In this document: in pieces, positions 43,503-52,704 of the stretch
Position numbering within the stretch: position 1 is the first letter of the stretch
Layout of the letters: each line of letters starts with the position of its first letter
Source: Bog-950 sp964493695
GTDB lineage: Bacteria > Bacteroidota > Bacteroidia > Chitinophagales > LD1
NCBI GenBank assembly: GCA_964493695.1
Contig: CAZBPG010000002.1
Span: forward strand, 1-64,000
DNA: 64,000 bases
Reading direction: 5' to 3'
Program-made: the position numbers and the translations under genes
Notes under the pieces: generated by a model
The model's input: the letters and a program-made list of their open reading frames with translations, nothing else
Databases searched by the model: none
What the model was told of the DNA's origin: nothing

Positions 43503-44870
43503 TTAGTGTTGAACAAATATTTTTTGAGTAGAAGCAAAATCCACCGTTTTTACCTTCACGAAATATGTTCCACCTGCCAATACAATTTCTTTCAGGTCAA
43601 TTTGAATTTTATTGGTTTTGCCGGTTTGAAGGGCATGCATCTTTCTTCCGGTTATGTCATAAATTTCAATCTCCAGTATTCTTTCTGCTTCAACAAAAAT
43701 TTGATTCCCTGTTGGATTTGGATAAACTTTAACGAAGCTACTTTTGACTTCCCCAATACCGGTTGCTGTTTTGTAAATCGCGATAGAAGGTTGTTGCATG
43801 CAAACATCACGCACTATATTATAAGGGCTGATGAGACGCGTATTCTTTAGTTTTAAGATAAGGTTGTGCCAACCGGGGGCACTTACAATGCCATCAATGT
43901 TATCGTCTATCGGCAACCTTGCCCGTAACAACGTTCCCCCTCCGCTTGCTGCACTATGATTTGTCTTTGTTAGGGCAATTTCAATCTCTGCATTTGTTTG
44001 GAAACTGCGTTTGAAAAACAATCCCGCATCATTTTGTAACAGCCATGATGAGTCAGTAAAAAATTCAACTTCATCACCTGGTACAAATCTCGAATCAAAC
44101 TCAAACGTAAAGGCAATTCCGTACGCTTCATTCAAACTAAAGTTGTTTCCGAGTTTTATAACAATATCCAAAGTGTCCCCGTCATAAACGGTATCGCCCG
44201 AAAGGGATTCGATGTAAAATGGAATACCGGTACCGGTACACATGCTTGTATCAGTCTCAAATGTGCCCGGGAAAGGAAAGCTATCATGATAAGCGGTTTC
44301 AATAGAAATTAAATCCTGTGCATCTACAATGCCATCACCGTTGCAATCGGCTGCACCCGGATTGGTGTTTAAAAACGATGAAGGATCCCATGCAAGCGCA
44401 TTTACCGAACCAGAATCTAAACGTGCGGGACCGACTAAATTGTAAGCCAGACCAATAGCGAGTACATCAAAATTTTCGACTTTCCCGTTCTGGTCAGCAT
44501 CGCCTGGGAAAATGAAGTTGTTATAGCTAAGCACATTTATATAGATTGTTGCAGAGGATGTTTGCCCGCCAGCAGCAATCATGTACATGAATTGGTCCGC
44601 CCCGCGGAAGCCCGGGTTTGCACAGTAAGTGAGATAATTACCATTCACCGTTGCGGTTCCGTTTTGCGGTTGCGAAAGCACCTGCAAAGAATCAAGTTGC
44701 AGTGAGTCGAGATTATCGTTAGTTGTTACATCTAAGTAATAACCACACGAATTTTCAAGCACGCTAAACAAATCGCTCTGTGCGTTTATCTGCGCTTCTG
44801 CCTTGTTGCAGAACAAAATCATTGTACCAACTAAGGCACATATGAGGGGGTATATTTTCCGGTTTTCCAT
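43503..44870 (-). CDS. Secreted dockerin-like protein with T9SS sorting domain
   Basis: A 455-residue secreted protein. The ATG at 44870 has an AGGAG Shine-Dalgarno seven bases upstream and opens a signal peptide (residues 1-27, CNKAEAQ). The N-terminal ~90 residues include a cadherin-like repeat (GYYLDVTTNDNLDSL). A pair of calcium-binding dockerin-type loops follows (DADQNGKVENFDVL and DCNGDGIVDAQDL), then a cohesin-like beta domain (GDTVYDGDTLDIVIKLGNNF). The end is a type A T9SS sorting domain. Dockerin-like loops usually stabilise extracellular proteins with Ca2+. Confidence 0.85.
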   Translation of the reverse strand: MENRKIYPLICALVGTMILFCNKAEAQINAQSDLFSVLENSCGYYLDVTTNDNLDSLQLDSLQVLSQPQNGTATVNGNYLTYCANPGFRGADQFMYMIAAGGQTSSATIYINVLSYNNFIFPGDADQNGKVENFDVLAIGLAYNLVGPARLDSGSVNALAWDPSSFLNTNPGAADCNGDGIVDAQDLISIETAYHDSFPFPGTFETDTSMCTGTGIPFYIESLSGDTVYDGDTLDIVIKLGNNFSLNEAYGIAFTFEFDSRFVPGDEVEFFTDSSWLLQNDAGLFFKRSFQTNAEIEIALTKTNHSAASGGGTLLRARLPIDDNIDGIVSAPGWHNLILKLKNTRLISPYNIVRDVCMQQPSIAIYKTATGIGEVKSSFVKVYPNPTGNQIFVEAERILEIEIYDITGRKMHALQTGKTNKIQIDLKEIVLAGGTYFVKVKTVDFASTQKIFVQH

Positions 44871-44961
44871 AGACACTCCTTTTGACGATACAAACATGCA
44901 AACTCTGTGTGGCAAAAAATGATACATTTTTTATTATTTTTCGGATATTATTAGATTTAAT

Positions 44962-46401
44962 ATGACAAAGCTTCCATTCAGCATACGATTAGAAGAATTG
45001 TACCGGATTCTTTCCGAAGCAGAGAAACGGGAATTGTCACGATATCTCTCTTCCTCTTACTTTAACCGCGATGCAAGTCTTTTGGGCTTACACCAATTTC
45101 TCAGTAAAGAACAATCGGACGAAGTAAGATACGATAAGAAAGCGGCATGGAAATTTGTTTTTCAAAAAGCCGCTTACAATGAAAAGAAGTTCCGCTACGT
45201 GGTGTCAGATTTAATCTCGTCCGTGGAGGAATTCATTTACACGCAGCAAACACTGAACTCAAAACCCAACTATGTTCATGTGCTTGATGAGTATTACACG
45301 TTGCGTGAAGCAGATGAAAACAAATCTTCACTGGCAGTAAAAGTTATCAGCAGGAAAAATGCAAAGAAGAATGTTCTGAGCCCGGAGCATTTTCTGGAAG
45401 AACATTTTAAGAATGAGCTAATAGAAGAGTTCCATACGGGGTCATTAAAGAGGTATACAAAATTTGTTGCTGAAAACAGAAGGGACACACCTTCGGGATT
45501 GGATGTTTACTACGTGATTGAAAAATTGCGAAAGATGTGTCTGGTGGCAAACGACAATAATGTATTCGGAACTAAGACAAAGTGCTTTTACGAAGGCGAA
45601 GTGTTGCAGCTCGCCCTATCGAAACAATTTTCGAAAAATGAATTTGTGCTAGCCTACCTGTGTGTTTACCGCCTGTTAGTTGACAAGACGGAACCACAGT
45701 ACTATACACTCAAAAGAATCATTTCTCAGCATGGATACGATTTTGAAGACAAAAACCTGGCAGAGATTTTTACATACGCCCGCAACTTTTGTATTCGCAA
45801 GGTGAACGCAGGCCGGAATGATTTCTTCGAAGAACTTTTCGATTTGTATCAGGAAGGTTTGAAAAAGCGGGTGCTTTTGCTCAATGGAGAAATTAACGAA
45901 CGGAATTTCAAGAACATTGTTACCACGGCACTCCGGACAAAGAAGTACGACTGGACGTTTGATTTCATCAATGAGTATCGTTACCGGTTAAACAAAGTAG
46001 TACGCGAAAATGCTTACAACTATAATCTGGCGAATTACTTCTTCCACACTAAACAGTATGATAAAGCGCTCCGCAATTTACAGAAAGTACAGCTTGGCGA
46101 TTTGTTTTACGGACTGGATGCCCGCTCGCTGATGCTGAAGTGCTACTTCGAGTTGGATGAGAAGGAAGCATTCCTGAATTCATATTTCAGTTTCCGCACC
46201 TTTGTGATGCGTAAGAAAAATGTTTCGGAGCAGCATCGCAGAAACTATCTCAACTTTCTGCGAATTGCAAAGAAACTGATGAATCTGCGCATGCGGGATA
46301 AAAAAGCAATTCAGAAAATTGAGGCGGAGATCAAAAACGCTAAAGCCATTGCTGATAAGATCTGGCTGGAAGAGAAACTGAAAATTTATCTGACCAACTA
46401 A
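44962..46401 (+). CDS. Large alpha-helical hypothetical protein
   Basis: A 479-residue cytosolic protein that I cannot name. It is almost entirely helical, with many K/E/R/Y residues and a repeating pattern of about 35 residues reminiscent of TPR or HEAT solenoids (NLANYFFHTKQYDKALRNL is TPR-like). It has no export signal or catalytic motif. It is divergent from the dockerin gene and 33 bases upstream of the large amidohydrolase, possibly in one transcript. Confidence 0.75.
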   Translation: MTKLPFSIRLEELYRILSEAEKRELSRYLSSSYFNRDASLLGLHQFLSKEQSDEVRYDKKAAWKFVFQKAAYNEKKFRYVVSDLISSVEEFIYTQQTLNSKPNYVHVLDEYYTLREADENKSSLAVKVISRKNAKKNVLSPEHFLEEHFKNELIEEFHTGSLKRYTKFVAENRRDTPSGLDVYYVIEKLRKMCLVANDNNVFGTKTKCFYEGEVLQLALSKQFSKNEFVLAYLCVYRLLVDKTEPQYYTLKRIISQHGYDFEDKNLAEIFTYARNFCIRKVNAGRNDFFEELFDLYQEGLKKRVLLLNGEINERNFKNIVTTALRTKKYDWTFDFINEYRYRLNKVVRENAYNYNLANYFFHTKQYDKALRNLQKVQLGDLFYGLDARSLMLKCYFELDEKEAFLNSYFSFRTFVMRKKNVSEQHRRNYLNFLRIAKKLMNLRMRDKKAIQKIEAEIKNAKAIADKIWLEEKLKIYLTN

Positions 46402-46434
46402 GAAATAATATTTTCACGCATACAATTTCACCTT

Positions 46435-49400
46435 ATGCGCAAACTTGTATTTCTCTTTGGTCTTTGGTCTTTGGTCTCAGAACTTTATGCTCAGGAAACT
46501 ACTTTCAAAACCAACGGTCCGGATGATTACCGTGAAGGTGTTCATGCGTTTACTAATGCAACTATCTGGAAAAACTACAACACTAAAATTGATTCTGCAG
46601 CGCTTGTCATTCGCGATGGGAAAGTTGTGGATGCAGGCAAAAATGTTTCTGTACCCAAGGGCGCTATTGTTCATGACCTGAAAGGCAAATTCATTTACCC
46701 ATCTTTCATTGATATTTTTTCTGATTACGGAATGCCCGAAGTGCAGAAACCGAAAAATCAGGAGGATCCGCAAATGGAATCGAATGTTAAAGGTGCTTAC
46801 GGATGGAATCAGGCTATTCACACAGATTTTCATGCGGCAAAGAATTTTGTTGTAAACGATAAAAACGCGGAAGAACTTCGCAAACTCGGATTCGGCACGG
46901 TACTAACTCACCGCAAAGATGGTATTGCCAGAGGAACCGGTAGTGTTGTTACGCTGGCTAACGACAAAGAAAATTTTGTGCTGGTTAAGGCCGCGGCAAG
47001 CGCCAATTATTCTTTCCGCAACGGAAGTTCATCTCAGGATTACCCGAGCTCGCTAATGGGCCGCATTGCTTTGCTCCGGCAAACTTATTACGATTCAAAA
47101 TGGTACGCTACAACAACCGATAAAAAAGAATACAACATCAATCTGGAAGAATGGAATACACAACAATCGTTGCCGCAGATTTTTGATGCCAGCGGTGACT
47201 GGCTCAAAATTTTGCGTGCTGATAAAGTGGGCGATGAGTTTGGTGTGCAGTATATCATCAAGGCAAAGGGCGATGAATATCAAAGGGTAAGTGATGTAAA
47301 AGGCACAAATGCAAAGCTGATTACTTCACTCAACTTTCCGAAAGCTTATGAGGTGGAGGACCCTTACAAAGCCAACTGGATTTCGCTGGAGGATATGAAG
47401 CACTGGGAACTGGCACCAGCCAACTGCGCAGCTTTGGCAAAAGCGGGAGTTGATTTTTCGCTTACAACTTCTGATTTAGAAAAGAAAGATGATTTCCTCC
47501 CTAACCTTCGCAAAGCGGTGAAGTATGGTCTGGATTCAACAGTGGCATTAAAGGCACTTACTTTCAATCCGGCTTCGTTCATCAATGTATATGATAAAGT
47601 CGGTTCACTGGAAGCCGGGAAGTTGGCGAACTTCTTTATTACATCTAAACCGTTGTTTGATGAAAAGTGTGAGATAAACGAAAGCTGGGTTCAGGGAAAA
47701 CGCTATGAGATTAAGGCGTTTGACCAGAAGGATATTCGCGGAGAATATGCGCTTGTCATTTCTGCCAACACACCAACAGCAACTTTCAAATTGAAAATAA
47801 GTGGAGATGCAGCTTCACCGAAGGCACAGATTGTTTTAACCGATACGGGCAAACTGGATGCTAAACTTTCATACAAGGACAACGACATCACCATTTCATT
47901 TTCACCCGACAAAAAAACAACCGGTAAAATTCGCCTAAGCGGAACGATTAATTATCCCGACAAATCATTAGGCGGCAAAGGCGAGTATCCGGATGGCGGC
48001 TGGGTAACCTGGAATGCCACACAAACCAAAGGACCGGATGCAGATACTACCAAGCCAAAGAAAGATACAGTTGATGTAACCAAGAATCTGGGCAAAGTAA
48101 TTTTCCCGTTTCTTGCTTACGGTAACGAGCAGATTCCTTCGCAGGAAAATTTCATTATTAAAAACGGAACGGTGTGGACGAATGAAGCGGAAGGAATTCT
48201 CTCCAGCACCGATGTAGTTATCCGTACAGGAAAAATTTCTTCCATAGGCAAAAACCTTAGCTGTGCCGATTGCAAAACCATTGACGCCACGAACAAGTTT
48301 GTAGCCAGTGGAATTATTGATGAGCACAGCCACATTGCAATTTCGGAAGGAGTGAATGAGGGAACGGAAGCCAGCAGTGCGGAAGTCCGTATTGGCGATG
48401 TGGTTAATTCGGAAGACATCAACATTTATCGCCAGTTAGCCGGTGGGGTAATTGGCTCACAACTGTTGCATGGTTCTGCAAATCCTATCGGAGGTCAAAG
48501 TGCATTTGTAAAATTACGCTGGGGATTTACACCGGAGAAAATGAAAATGGATGGTGCAGATGGGTTCATCAAGTTTGCGCTTGGCGAAAACGTAAAGCAA
48601 AGCAACTGGGGCGACCATAACCGGGTGCGTTACCCGCAAACGCGTATGGGTGTTGAGCAGACTTACTACAACTATTTTACGAAAGCGAAGGAGTATCAGA
48701 AGCAATGGAACACCTACAACACGGCAAAAGTGAAAGGGATTGCCCCCCGCAGAGATATTGAACTGGATGCCCTTTCCGAAATTCTTAACAAGAAAAGATT
48801 TATCACTTGCCACAGCTATGTGCAGAGCGAAATAAATATGCTGATGCATGTGGCGGATTCGTTTGGCTTTAAGGTGAACACCTTTACACACATCCTCGAA
48901 GGATATAAGGTTGCCGATAAAATGAAAGCGCACGGTGTAAGCGCTTCTACTTTTGCTGACTGGTGGGCTTACAAGTATGAAGTGATTGACGCTATTCCTT
49001 ATAATTCTGCCATTCTTACTAAAGCAGGAATTAACACGGCTGTAAATTCTGACGATGCGGAAATGGCGCGCAGATTAAATCAGGAAGCAGCAAAGGCAGT
49101 TAAATATGGAGGGCTTACCGAAGAGCAGGCATGGAAACTCTGCACGCTCAACCCTGCAAAGATGTTGCATGTAGATAACCGCACCGGTTCAATTAAAGTT
49201 GGAAAGGATGCAGACCTTGTGGTGTGGAGCGATAACCCGCTTTCTGTTTATGCTAAGGCGGAGAAAACTTTTGTAGATGGAATTCTGTTCTTCGACATGG
49301 AAAAAGATTTGCAGAAGCGTGAAGAAATTAAGAAGGAACGCGCCAGGTTGATTCAGAAAATGCTGGATGAGAAAAAGACTGGCGGAGCAACACAGGAACC

Positions 49401-49455
49401 GGTGAAAAAAGAGAATCATGCCTATAGTTGTGGAGGTGGAGATGGAATACATTAG
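46435..49455 (+). CDS. Secreted tandem amidohydrolase (imidazolonepropionase-like)
   Basis: A 1006-residue exported protein (signal peptide residues 1-19, SELYAQ end). It contains two amidohydrolase-superfamily units. The first (~35-430) has lost the metal ligands, reading YPSFIDIFSDYG where PGxIDxHxH is expected. The second (~570-960) is intact, with HSH in GIIDEHSHIAI, histidines in ITCHSY and TFTHILEG, and the Asp in NSDDAEMA. It probably hydrolyses a cyclic amide or a peptide in the periplasm. The smaller amidohydrolase downstream (49945-51312) lacks ligands and may be a partner subunit. A repeat-bracketed gene now lies between the two. Confidence 0.87.
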   Translation: MRKLVFLFGLWSLVSELYAQETTFKTNGPDDYREGVHAFTNATIWKNYNTKIDSAALVIRDGKVVDAGKNVSVPKGAIVHDLKGKFIYPSFIDIFSDYGMPEVQKPKNQEDPQMESNVKGAYGWNQAIHTDFHAAKNFVVNDKNAEELRKLGFGTVLTHRKDGIARGTGSVVTLANDKENFVLVKAAASANYSFRNGSSSQDYPSSLMGRIALLRQTYYDSKWYATTTDKKEYNINLEEWNTQQSLPQIFDASGDWLKILRADKVGDEFGVQYIIKAKGDEYQRVSDVKGTNAKLITSLNFPKAYEVEDPYKANWISLEDMKHWELAPANCAALAKAGVDFSLTTSDLEKKDDFLPNLRKAVKYGLDSTVALKALTFNPASFINVYDKVGSLEAGKLANFFITSKPLFDEKCEINESWVQGKRYEIKAFDQKDIRGEYALVISANTPTATFKLKISGDAASPKAQIVLTDTGKLDAKLSYKDNDITISFSPDKKTTGKIRLSGTINYPDKSLGGKGEYPDGGWVTWNATQTKGPDADTTKPKKDTVDVTKNLGKVIFPFLAYGNEQIPSQENFIIKNGTVWTNEAEGILSSTDVVIRTGKISSIGKNLSCADCKTIDATNKFVASGIIDEHSHIAISEGVNEGTEASSAEVRIGDVVNSEDINIYRQLAGGVIGSQLLHGSANPIGGQSAFVKLRWGFTPEKMKMDGADGFIKFALGENVKQSNWGDHNRVRYPQTRMGVEQTYYNYFTKAKEYQKQWNTYNTAKVKGIAPRRDIELDALSEILNKKRFITCHSYVQSEINMLMHVADSFGFKVNTFTHILEGYKVADKMKAHGVSASTFADWWAYKYEVIDAIPYNSAILTKAGINTAVNSDDAEMARRLNQEAAKAVKYGGLTEEQAWKLCTLNPAKMLHVDNRTGSIKVGKDADLVVWSDNPLSVYAKAEKTFVDGILFFDMEKDLQKREEIKKERARLIQKMLDEKKTGGATQEPVKKENHAYSCGGGDGIH

Positions 49456-49534
49456 TAAACGGATAAAACAGATGGTACGGATTAAAACGGAAATAAAATC
49501 TGATTAATCAGTCAAATTTGTTTTATCCGTTTAC
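49455..49534. repeat. Palindromic repeat on the left of the GxxExxR gene
   Basis: The arms GTAAACGGATAAAACA (49455-49470) and TGTTTTATCCGTTTAC (49519-49534) are perfect complements. The inside is made of ACGGATT/CTGATTAATCAG words. It starts on the last base of the amidohydrolase stop codon. Confidence 0.8.
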
Positions 49535-49547
49535 CGAATTCAATAAA

Positions 49548-49958
49548 ATGAGCGAGCAATTACTACATAGCGACATTACAGAAGAGATGATAGGAGTATT
49601 TTATCATGTCTATAATCAGCTTGGCTATGGGTTTTCTGAAAAAGTTTACCACAAAGCAATGCTCATTACATTAAGAAAGGATGGATGGAGTGTGGAAAGC
49701 GAGAAGAAAATCAGTGTGTTTTTTGAAGGAGAAAATGTAGGAAATTATTATGCGGATATTGTTGTAGAGGGCAAAGTAATGCTTGAACTAAAATCTGCCG
49801 AACAACTTTCTAAAGAACATGAAATTCAACTAATGAACTATCTGCGCTCTACTGAAATTGAAGTAGGTCTTTTGTTCAATTTCGGCAAATCGGCACAATT
49901 CAAACGCAAATATTTTACTAACGACAAAAAGAAATTAAGAGAGTATGAAGAAGAATAA
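49548..49958 (+). CDS. GxxExxR-type protein, PDDEXK_3 nuclease-like fold
   Basis: A 136-residue protein. It matches the small PD-(D/E)XK-like family known by the label GxxExxR. The family block LGYGFSEKVYHKAM opens it, a D...ELK catalytic-type core is seen in YYADIVVEGKVMLELKS, and the C-terminal NYLRSTEIEVGLLFNFG is typical. The ATG at 49548 is used because the upstream TTG lies inside the palindromic repeat. No function is established. Both flanks carry related palindromes, so gene plus repeats looks like one inserted cassette. Its stop overlaps the next reading frame by 14 bases. Confidence 0.85.
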   Translation: MSEQLLHSDITEEMIGVFYHVYNQLGYGFSEKVYHKAMLITLRKDGWSVESEKKISVFFEGENVGNYYADIVVEGKVMLELKSAEQLSKEHEIQLMNYLRSTEIEVGLLFNFGKSAQFKRKYFTNDKKKLREYEEE

Positions 49959-51312
49959 ATTCAAGGTAAACGGGTTATTTAGACTTTACAGATTGAGCAG
50001 ATATAAAAACATGATATCCGTTTTTATCTGCCAAATCTGTTTAATCAGTTTACCTGTATTTTCATTTGCGCAAAGCGATGTGCCGGCACCTGCACCTAAA
50101 CAGGCAAAGAGCATTTACCTCACACACGCCACCATACACACCGGTACCGGTAAGGTGCTGCAGAATGCCACCATTGGTTTTGATAACGGAAAGATTACCG
50201 TGCTGGAAGAAAATCCCTCTTTCAAAACCGATGAAACTATGGGCAGGGTAATTGACTGCACCGGTAAACATATTTACCCCGGCATTATTGCCGCCAATAC
50301 CAAAGTTGGTCTTGATGAAATTGAGGCGGTGCGTGCCACCAACGACTATGCCGAGGTGGGCAATTACAATCCCGACTCGCGCGCCATTATCGCTTACAAC
50401 ACCGATAGCCGTGTTACGCCTACCGTTCGCAGTAACGGAATTCTTTTTGCACAAAGCACACCTGCTTACGGCACCGTTTCAGGAACTTCTGCCGTTGTTC
50501 AGCTGGATGCCTGGAACTGGGAAGATGCGTTGGTACGCGAAGACGGCATTTGGCTAAACTGGCCTTCGATGGTTACCCGTGGCGGCTGGTGGGCAGAACC
50601 GGCACCGGCAACTATGAATAAAGATTACGACAAGCAGGTGAACGCCATGAAAGATTATTTCCGCGAGGCGAAAAGCTATAACGATGCCGGTGCACACGAC
50701 AAAACCAATCTACGGTTCGAAGCTATGCGCGGCTTGTTTAATCAGTCGAAAAGTATTTATGTAAATGTTGACCGGGCAAAAGAGATGCAGCATGCCATTG
50801 CTTTTGCTTCTGAATTCGGTTTGCGTTTAGTCATCAGCGGAGGGGAGGAAAGCTGGATGATAGCCGATGAACTGGTAAAAAATAAAGTAGCTGTTATACT
50901 CGGAAAAACCCATGAGCTACCCGGTTCTGCCGATGCGGATATTGACCAGCCGTTTAAAACACCGGCTGTGTTGCAAAAGGCAGGAGTGCTTTTTTGTCTT
51001 TCTATTCCCGGTGGGTTCTGGCAGCAGCGCAACCTGATGTTTAATGCCGGTACGGCTGTAGCTTATGGCTTAAGCAAAGAAGAAGCTCTCGCGTCTATCA
51101 CTTCCAGTGCAGCAAAAATTCTGGGAGTAGATGCGCAAATCGGTTCGCTGGAAAAAGGAAAATCAGCCTCACTGATTGTTTCTTCCGGTGATGTGCTTGA
51201 TATGAGAACTTCGAACATCGAATACGCTTTTATTGACGGTCGGCAGATTGACCTGAACAACAAGCAGAAAGAACTGAACGCTAAGTTCAGTAAGAAGTAC
51301 GGATTGAATTAA
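49945..51312 (+). CDS. Secreted amidohydrolase-like protein lacking metal ligands
   Basis: A 455-residue exported protein of the amidohydrolase superfamily. The start may be 49945 (positively charged n-region, RLSRYKN) or the ATG at 50011. In both cases the hydrophobic signal core ISVFICQICLISLPVFSFAQ is encoded by the right arm of the palindromic repeat. The usual HxH motif reads GIIAANTKVGLDE, and later histidines are mostly missing, so it is probably catalytically dead. It likely assists the large amidohydrolase upstream. The C-terminus keeps the family's LEKGKSASLIVSSGDVL motif. Confidence 0.8.
   Translation: MKKNKFKVNGLFRLYRLSRYKNMISVFICQICLISLPVFSFAQSDVPAPAPKQAKSIYLTHATIHTGTGKVLQNATIGFDNGKITVLEENPSFKTDETMGRVIDCTGKHIYPGIIAANTKVGLDEIEAVRATNDYAEVGNYNPDSRAIIAYNTDSRVTPTVRSNGILFAQSTPAYGTVSGTSAVVQLDAWNWEDALVREDGIWLNWPSMVTRGGWWAEPAPATMNKDYDKQVNAMKDYFREAKSYNDAGAHDKTNLRFEAMRGLFNQSKSIYVNVDRAKEMQHAIAFASEFGLRLVISGGEESWMIADELVKNKVAVILGKTHELPGSADADIDQPFKTPAVLQKAGVLFCLSIPGGFWQQRNLMFNAGTAVAYGLSKEEALASITSSAAKILGVDAQIGSLEKGKSASLIVSSGDVLDMRTSNIEYAFIDGRQIDLNNKQKELNAKFSKKYGLN
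49965..50054. repeat. Palindromic repeat on the right of the GxxExxR gene
   Basis: GGTAAAC (49965-49971) and GTTTACC (50048-50054) bound an imperfect hairpin whose arms share CAGATTGAGCAGATATAAAA-type words. It is related to the left-hand element at 49455 and overlaps the N-terminal coding part of the next gene. Confidence 0.7.
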
Positions 51313-51320
51313 ATGCGATA

Positions 51321-51400
51321 GCACACGGATAACACGGATGAGACGGATTTACACAGATTATATCCGCGAATATCTGTAACAATCTGTGTTATCCGTGTGC
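51321..51400. repeat. Palindromic CACGGAT repeat
   Basis: GCACACGGATAACAC (51321-51335) and GTGTTATCCGTGTGC (51386-51400) are perfect complements. The interior is a string of ACGGATT and CAGATT words. It lies between two convergent stops and could also act as a transcription boundary. Confidence 0.8.
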
Positions 51401-51411
51401 CACTGTATTTC

Positions 51412-51816
51412 TCACTTCGCTTTCAGCATCTCTACCATTTCGCGAAGCAGTTTATTCTCTGCTTCAAGCACTGCATTCTTTTGTTTCATTAGTTGCAGTT
51501 CTGCATCGGCAGTTACACCGGTCACCGGTGCTTGTTCTGTTACCGGTTGGGCCGGTTGGGTTTTTTCGGCAAGCCAGTCGAACAAATTCCGATCAAGGAT
51601 AGAACTCACGTTCATCAACTCGCTCATTCTCCAGTCTTTCTTCCTGATTAAGCGATAGCCGCGGTCGGCACTTACGTTGAGCCGCTTGGCCAAAGCCGGA
51701 ATGCTGATTTTCAATTCATATAGTTCTTCTTTTACAAAAGCTCCCACATCGGGCATGTTCATCGGTTTGCTGAAACGGCTTCTCGTGCTCCAGATTTTGT
51801 TACCAGATTTAGGCAT
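51412..51816 (-). CDS. Small HTH protein with C-terminal coiled coil (paralogue of 61112-61471)
   Basis: A 134-residue cytosolic protein. Residues ~22-85 form an HTH-like helical domain, containing IPALAKRLNVSADRGYRLIRK and DWRMSELMNVSSIL (the first given over 20 residues only in outline: IPALAKRLNVSADRGYRL). A proline-threonine linker of about 25 residues follows, then a leucine-zipper-like coiled coil (LKLMKQK/EAENKLLREMVEMLKAK pattern). It aligns with the protein at 61112-61471 over both parts (R-x-x-DWR-[MI]-SE, L-x-x-ENK-x-L). A 21-bp-period repeat array lies upstream, at 51978-52166. It is probably a DNA-binding dimer, but no function is known. Confidence 0.75.
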   Translation of the reverse strand: MPKSGNKIWSTRSRFSKPMNMPDVGAFVKEELYELKISIPALAKRLNVSADRGYRLIRKKDWRMSELMNVSSILDRNLFDWLAEKTQPAQPVTEQAPVTGVTADAELQLMKQKNAVLEAENKLLREMVEMLKAK

Positions 51817-51977
51817 AGATTTTAGGTATTTATACCCAAAATAAAAGCAATTATTTCAAATATACAAGCTTTTATTTCTACAAAAAAAGTAGTTATAAAG
51901 TTAATCATATTAGTATATGATATAAATTAATTTATAAATACTAGAATCATCTCAATAAAGACTTTAATATTCGCTGT

Positions 51978-52166
51978 TATTATCACTAGTTGTTTTTTTA
52001 GTTGCTTTACATACGATGATTGTAGTTGCAATTAAGAATATAGTAGAAATATTAACGAAGCTAATATGATTAAGAACGACCTTGGTAGAATTAGCAACGA
52101 CCAGGGATGTAGAAACAGCGAAGATTTTAGCGTTAACAACAAACGTAAAGTAAACACTAGGGCTTT
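51978..52166. repeat. 21-bp-period degenerate tandem array upstream of the HTH/coiled-coil gene
   Basis: Nine consecutive 21-base units start at 51978, 51999, 52020, 52041, 52062, 52083, 52104, 52125 and 52146. Good examples are TGGTAGAATTAGCAACGACC at 52083 and TAGTAGAAATATTAACGAAG at 52041. The consensus on the plus strand is about T-x-GTAGAA-x-TTA-x-x-AACGA. The flanking bases 51817-51977 are A/T-rich (over 75 percent) and show no gene. The array is like the one at 60799-61071 in period, not in sequence. Confidence 0.7.
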
Positions 52167-52191
52167 TCGCGGGAAAGAGGAGAAGTAATTC

Positions 52192-52702
52192 TCAAAAAAA
52201 CAGCCACCAGCCAATAATGGCATATATAACAAGAAATGGAATGTACCAAAGCGTTGAAACGAACCACCAGCCGAAAAATGCGAAAACCTCTTCGCGCTTT
52301 GCGGGAGAGGTATCAGGTTTGTTTAAACCCAGTAACTGCTGCACTTCGGCAATGCTCATCTTCTCTAAATCTTCCCTCTTGTAATAGATTGGTAGTCCTT
52401 CTTCCTCTTATAAAGGCACGAAAGGTTTTGCGCGGAAAGAAAAGCAGGCCCATGGCAATGCCCCCTAAATCCAGAAACCAGGCGGCACCGTATTCGCCAC
52501 AACCGGTCGAAACTTCCCAGGCGGCAATCTCCGCTTCGCCCTGCCAGTCGCTTTCGTAACCGGTAACAATGTGATGAATGTCGTGAAACATCAGCGCCTT
52601 TTTGCGCGAAGCGGTATTCCGAAAAGGAATGCGGAACCACTTAAAATCGAGGCAAGCCCGGTTGCTGTTGAGTCCGCCTTCTTCGCCAAGATGATGGTCA
52701 AG
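52192..52702 (-). pseudogene. Truncated and frameshifted COQ4-like gene
   Basis: Minus-strand reading starts abruptly at DHHLGEEGGLNSNR without a start codon, a stop lying two codons upstream. It continues through the conserved FHDIHHIVTGYESDWQGEAE. At about 52395 one extra T in ...NLLQ/YKRED shifts the frame, after which EKMSIAEVQQLLGLNKP and a hydrophobic tail (FFGWWFVSTLWYIPFLVIY) run to a stop at 52192. The segment resembles COQ4-type ubiquinone-biosynthesis relatives. The 5' end is cut next to the GGTTTCAAACC palindrome at 52705. It is a dead gene unless the frameshift is a sequencing error. Confidence 0.7.
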
Positions 52703-52704
52703 TC

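Noticed and set aside
52313..52640. Two overlapping small minus-strand genes
   Set aside because: They are two frames of one COQ4-like sequence broken by a single-base shift; only one frame at a time matches the family.
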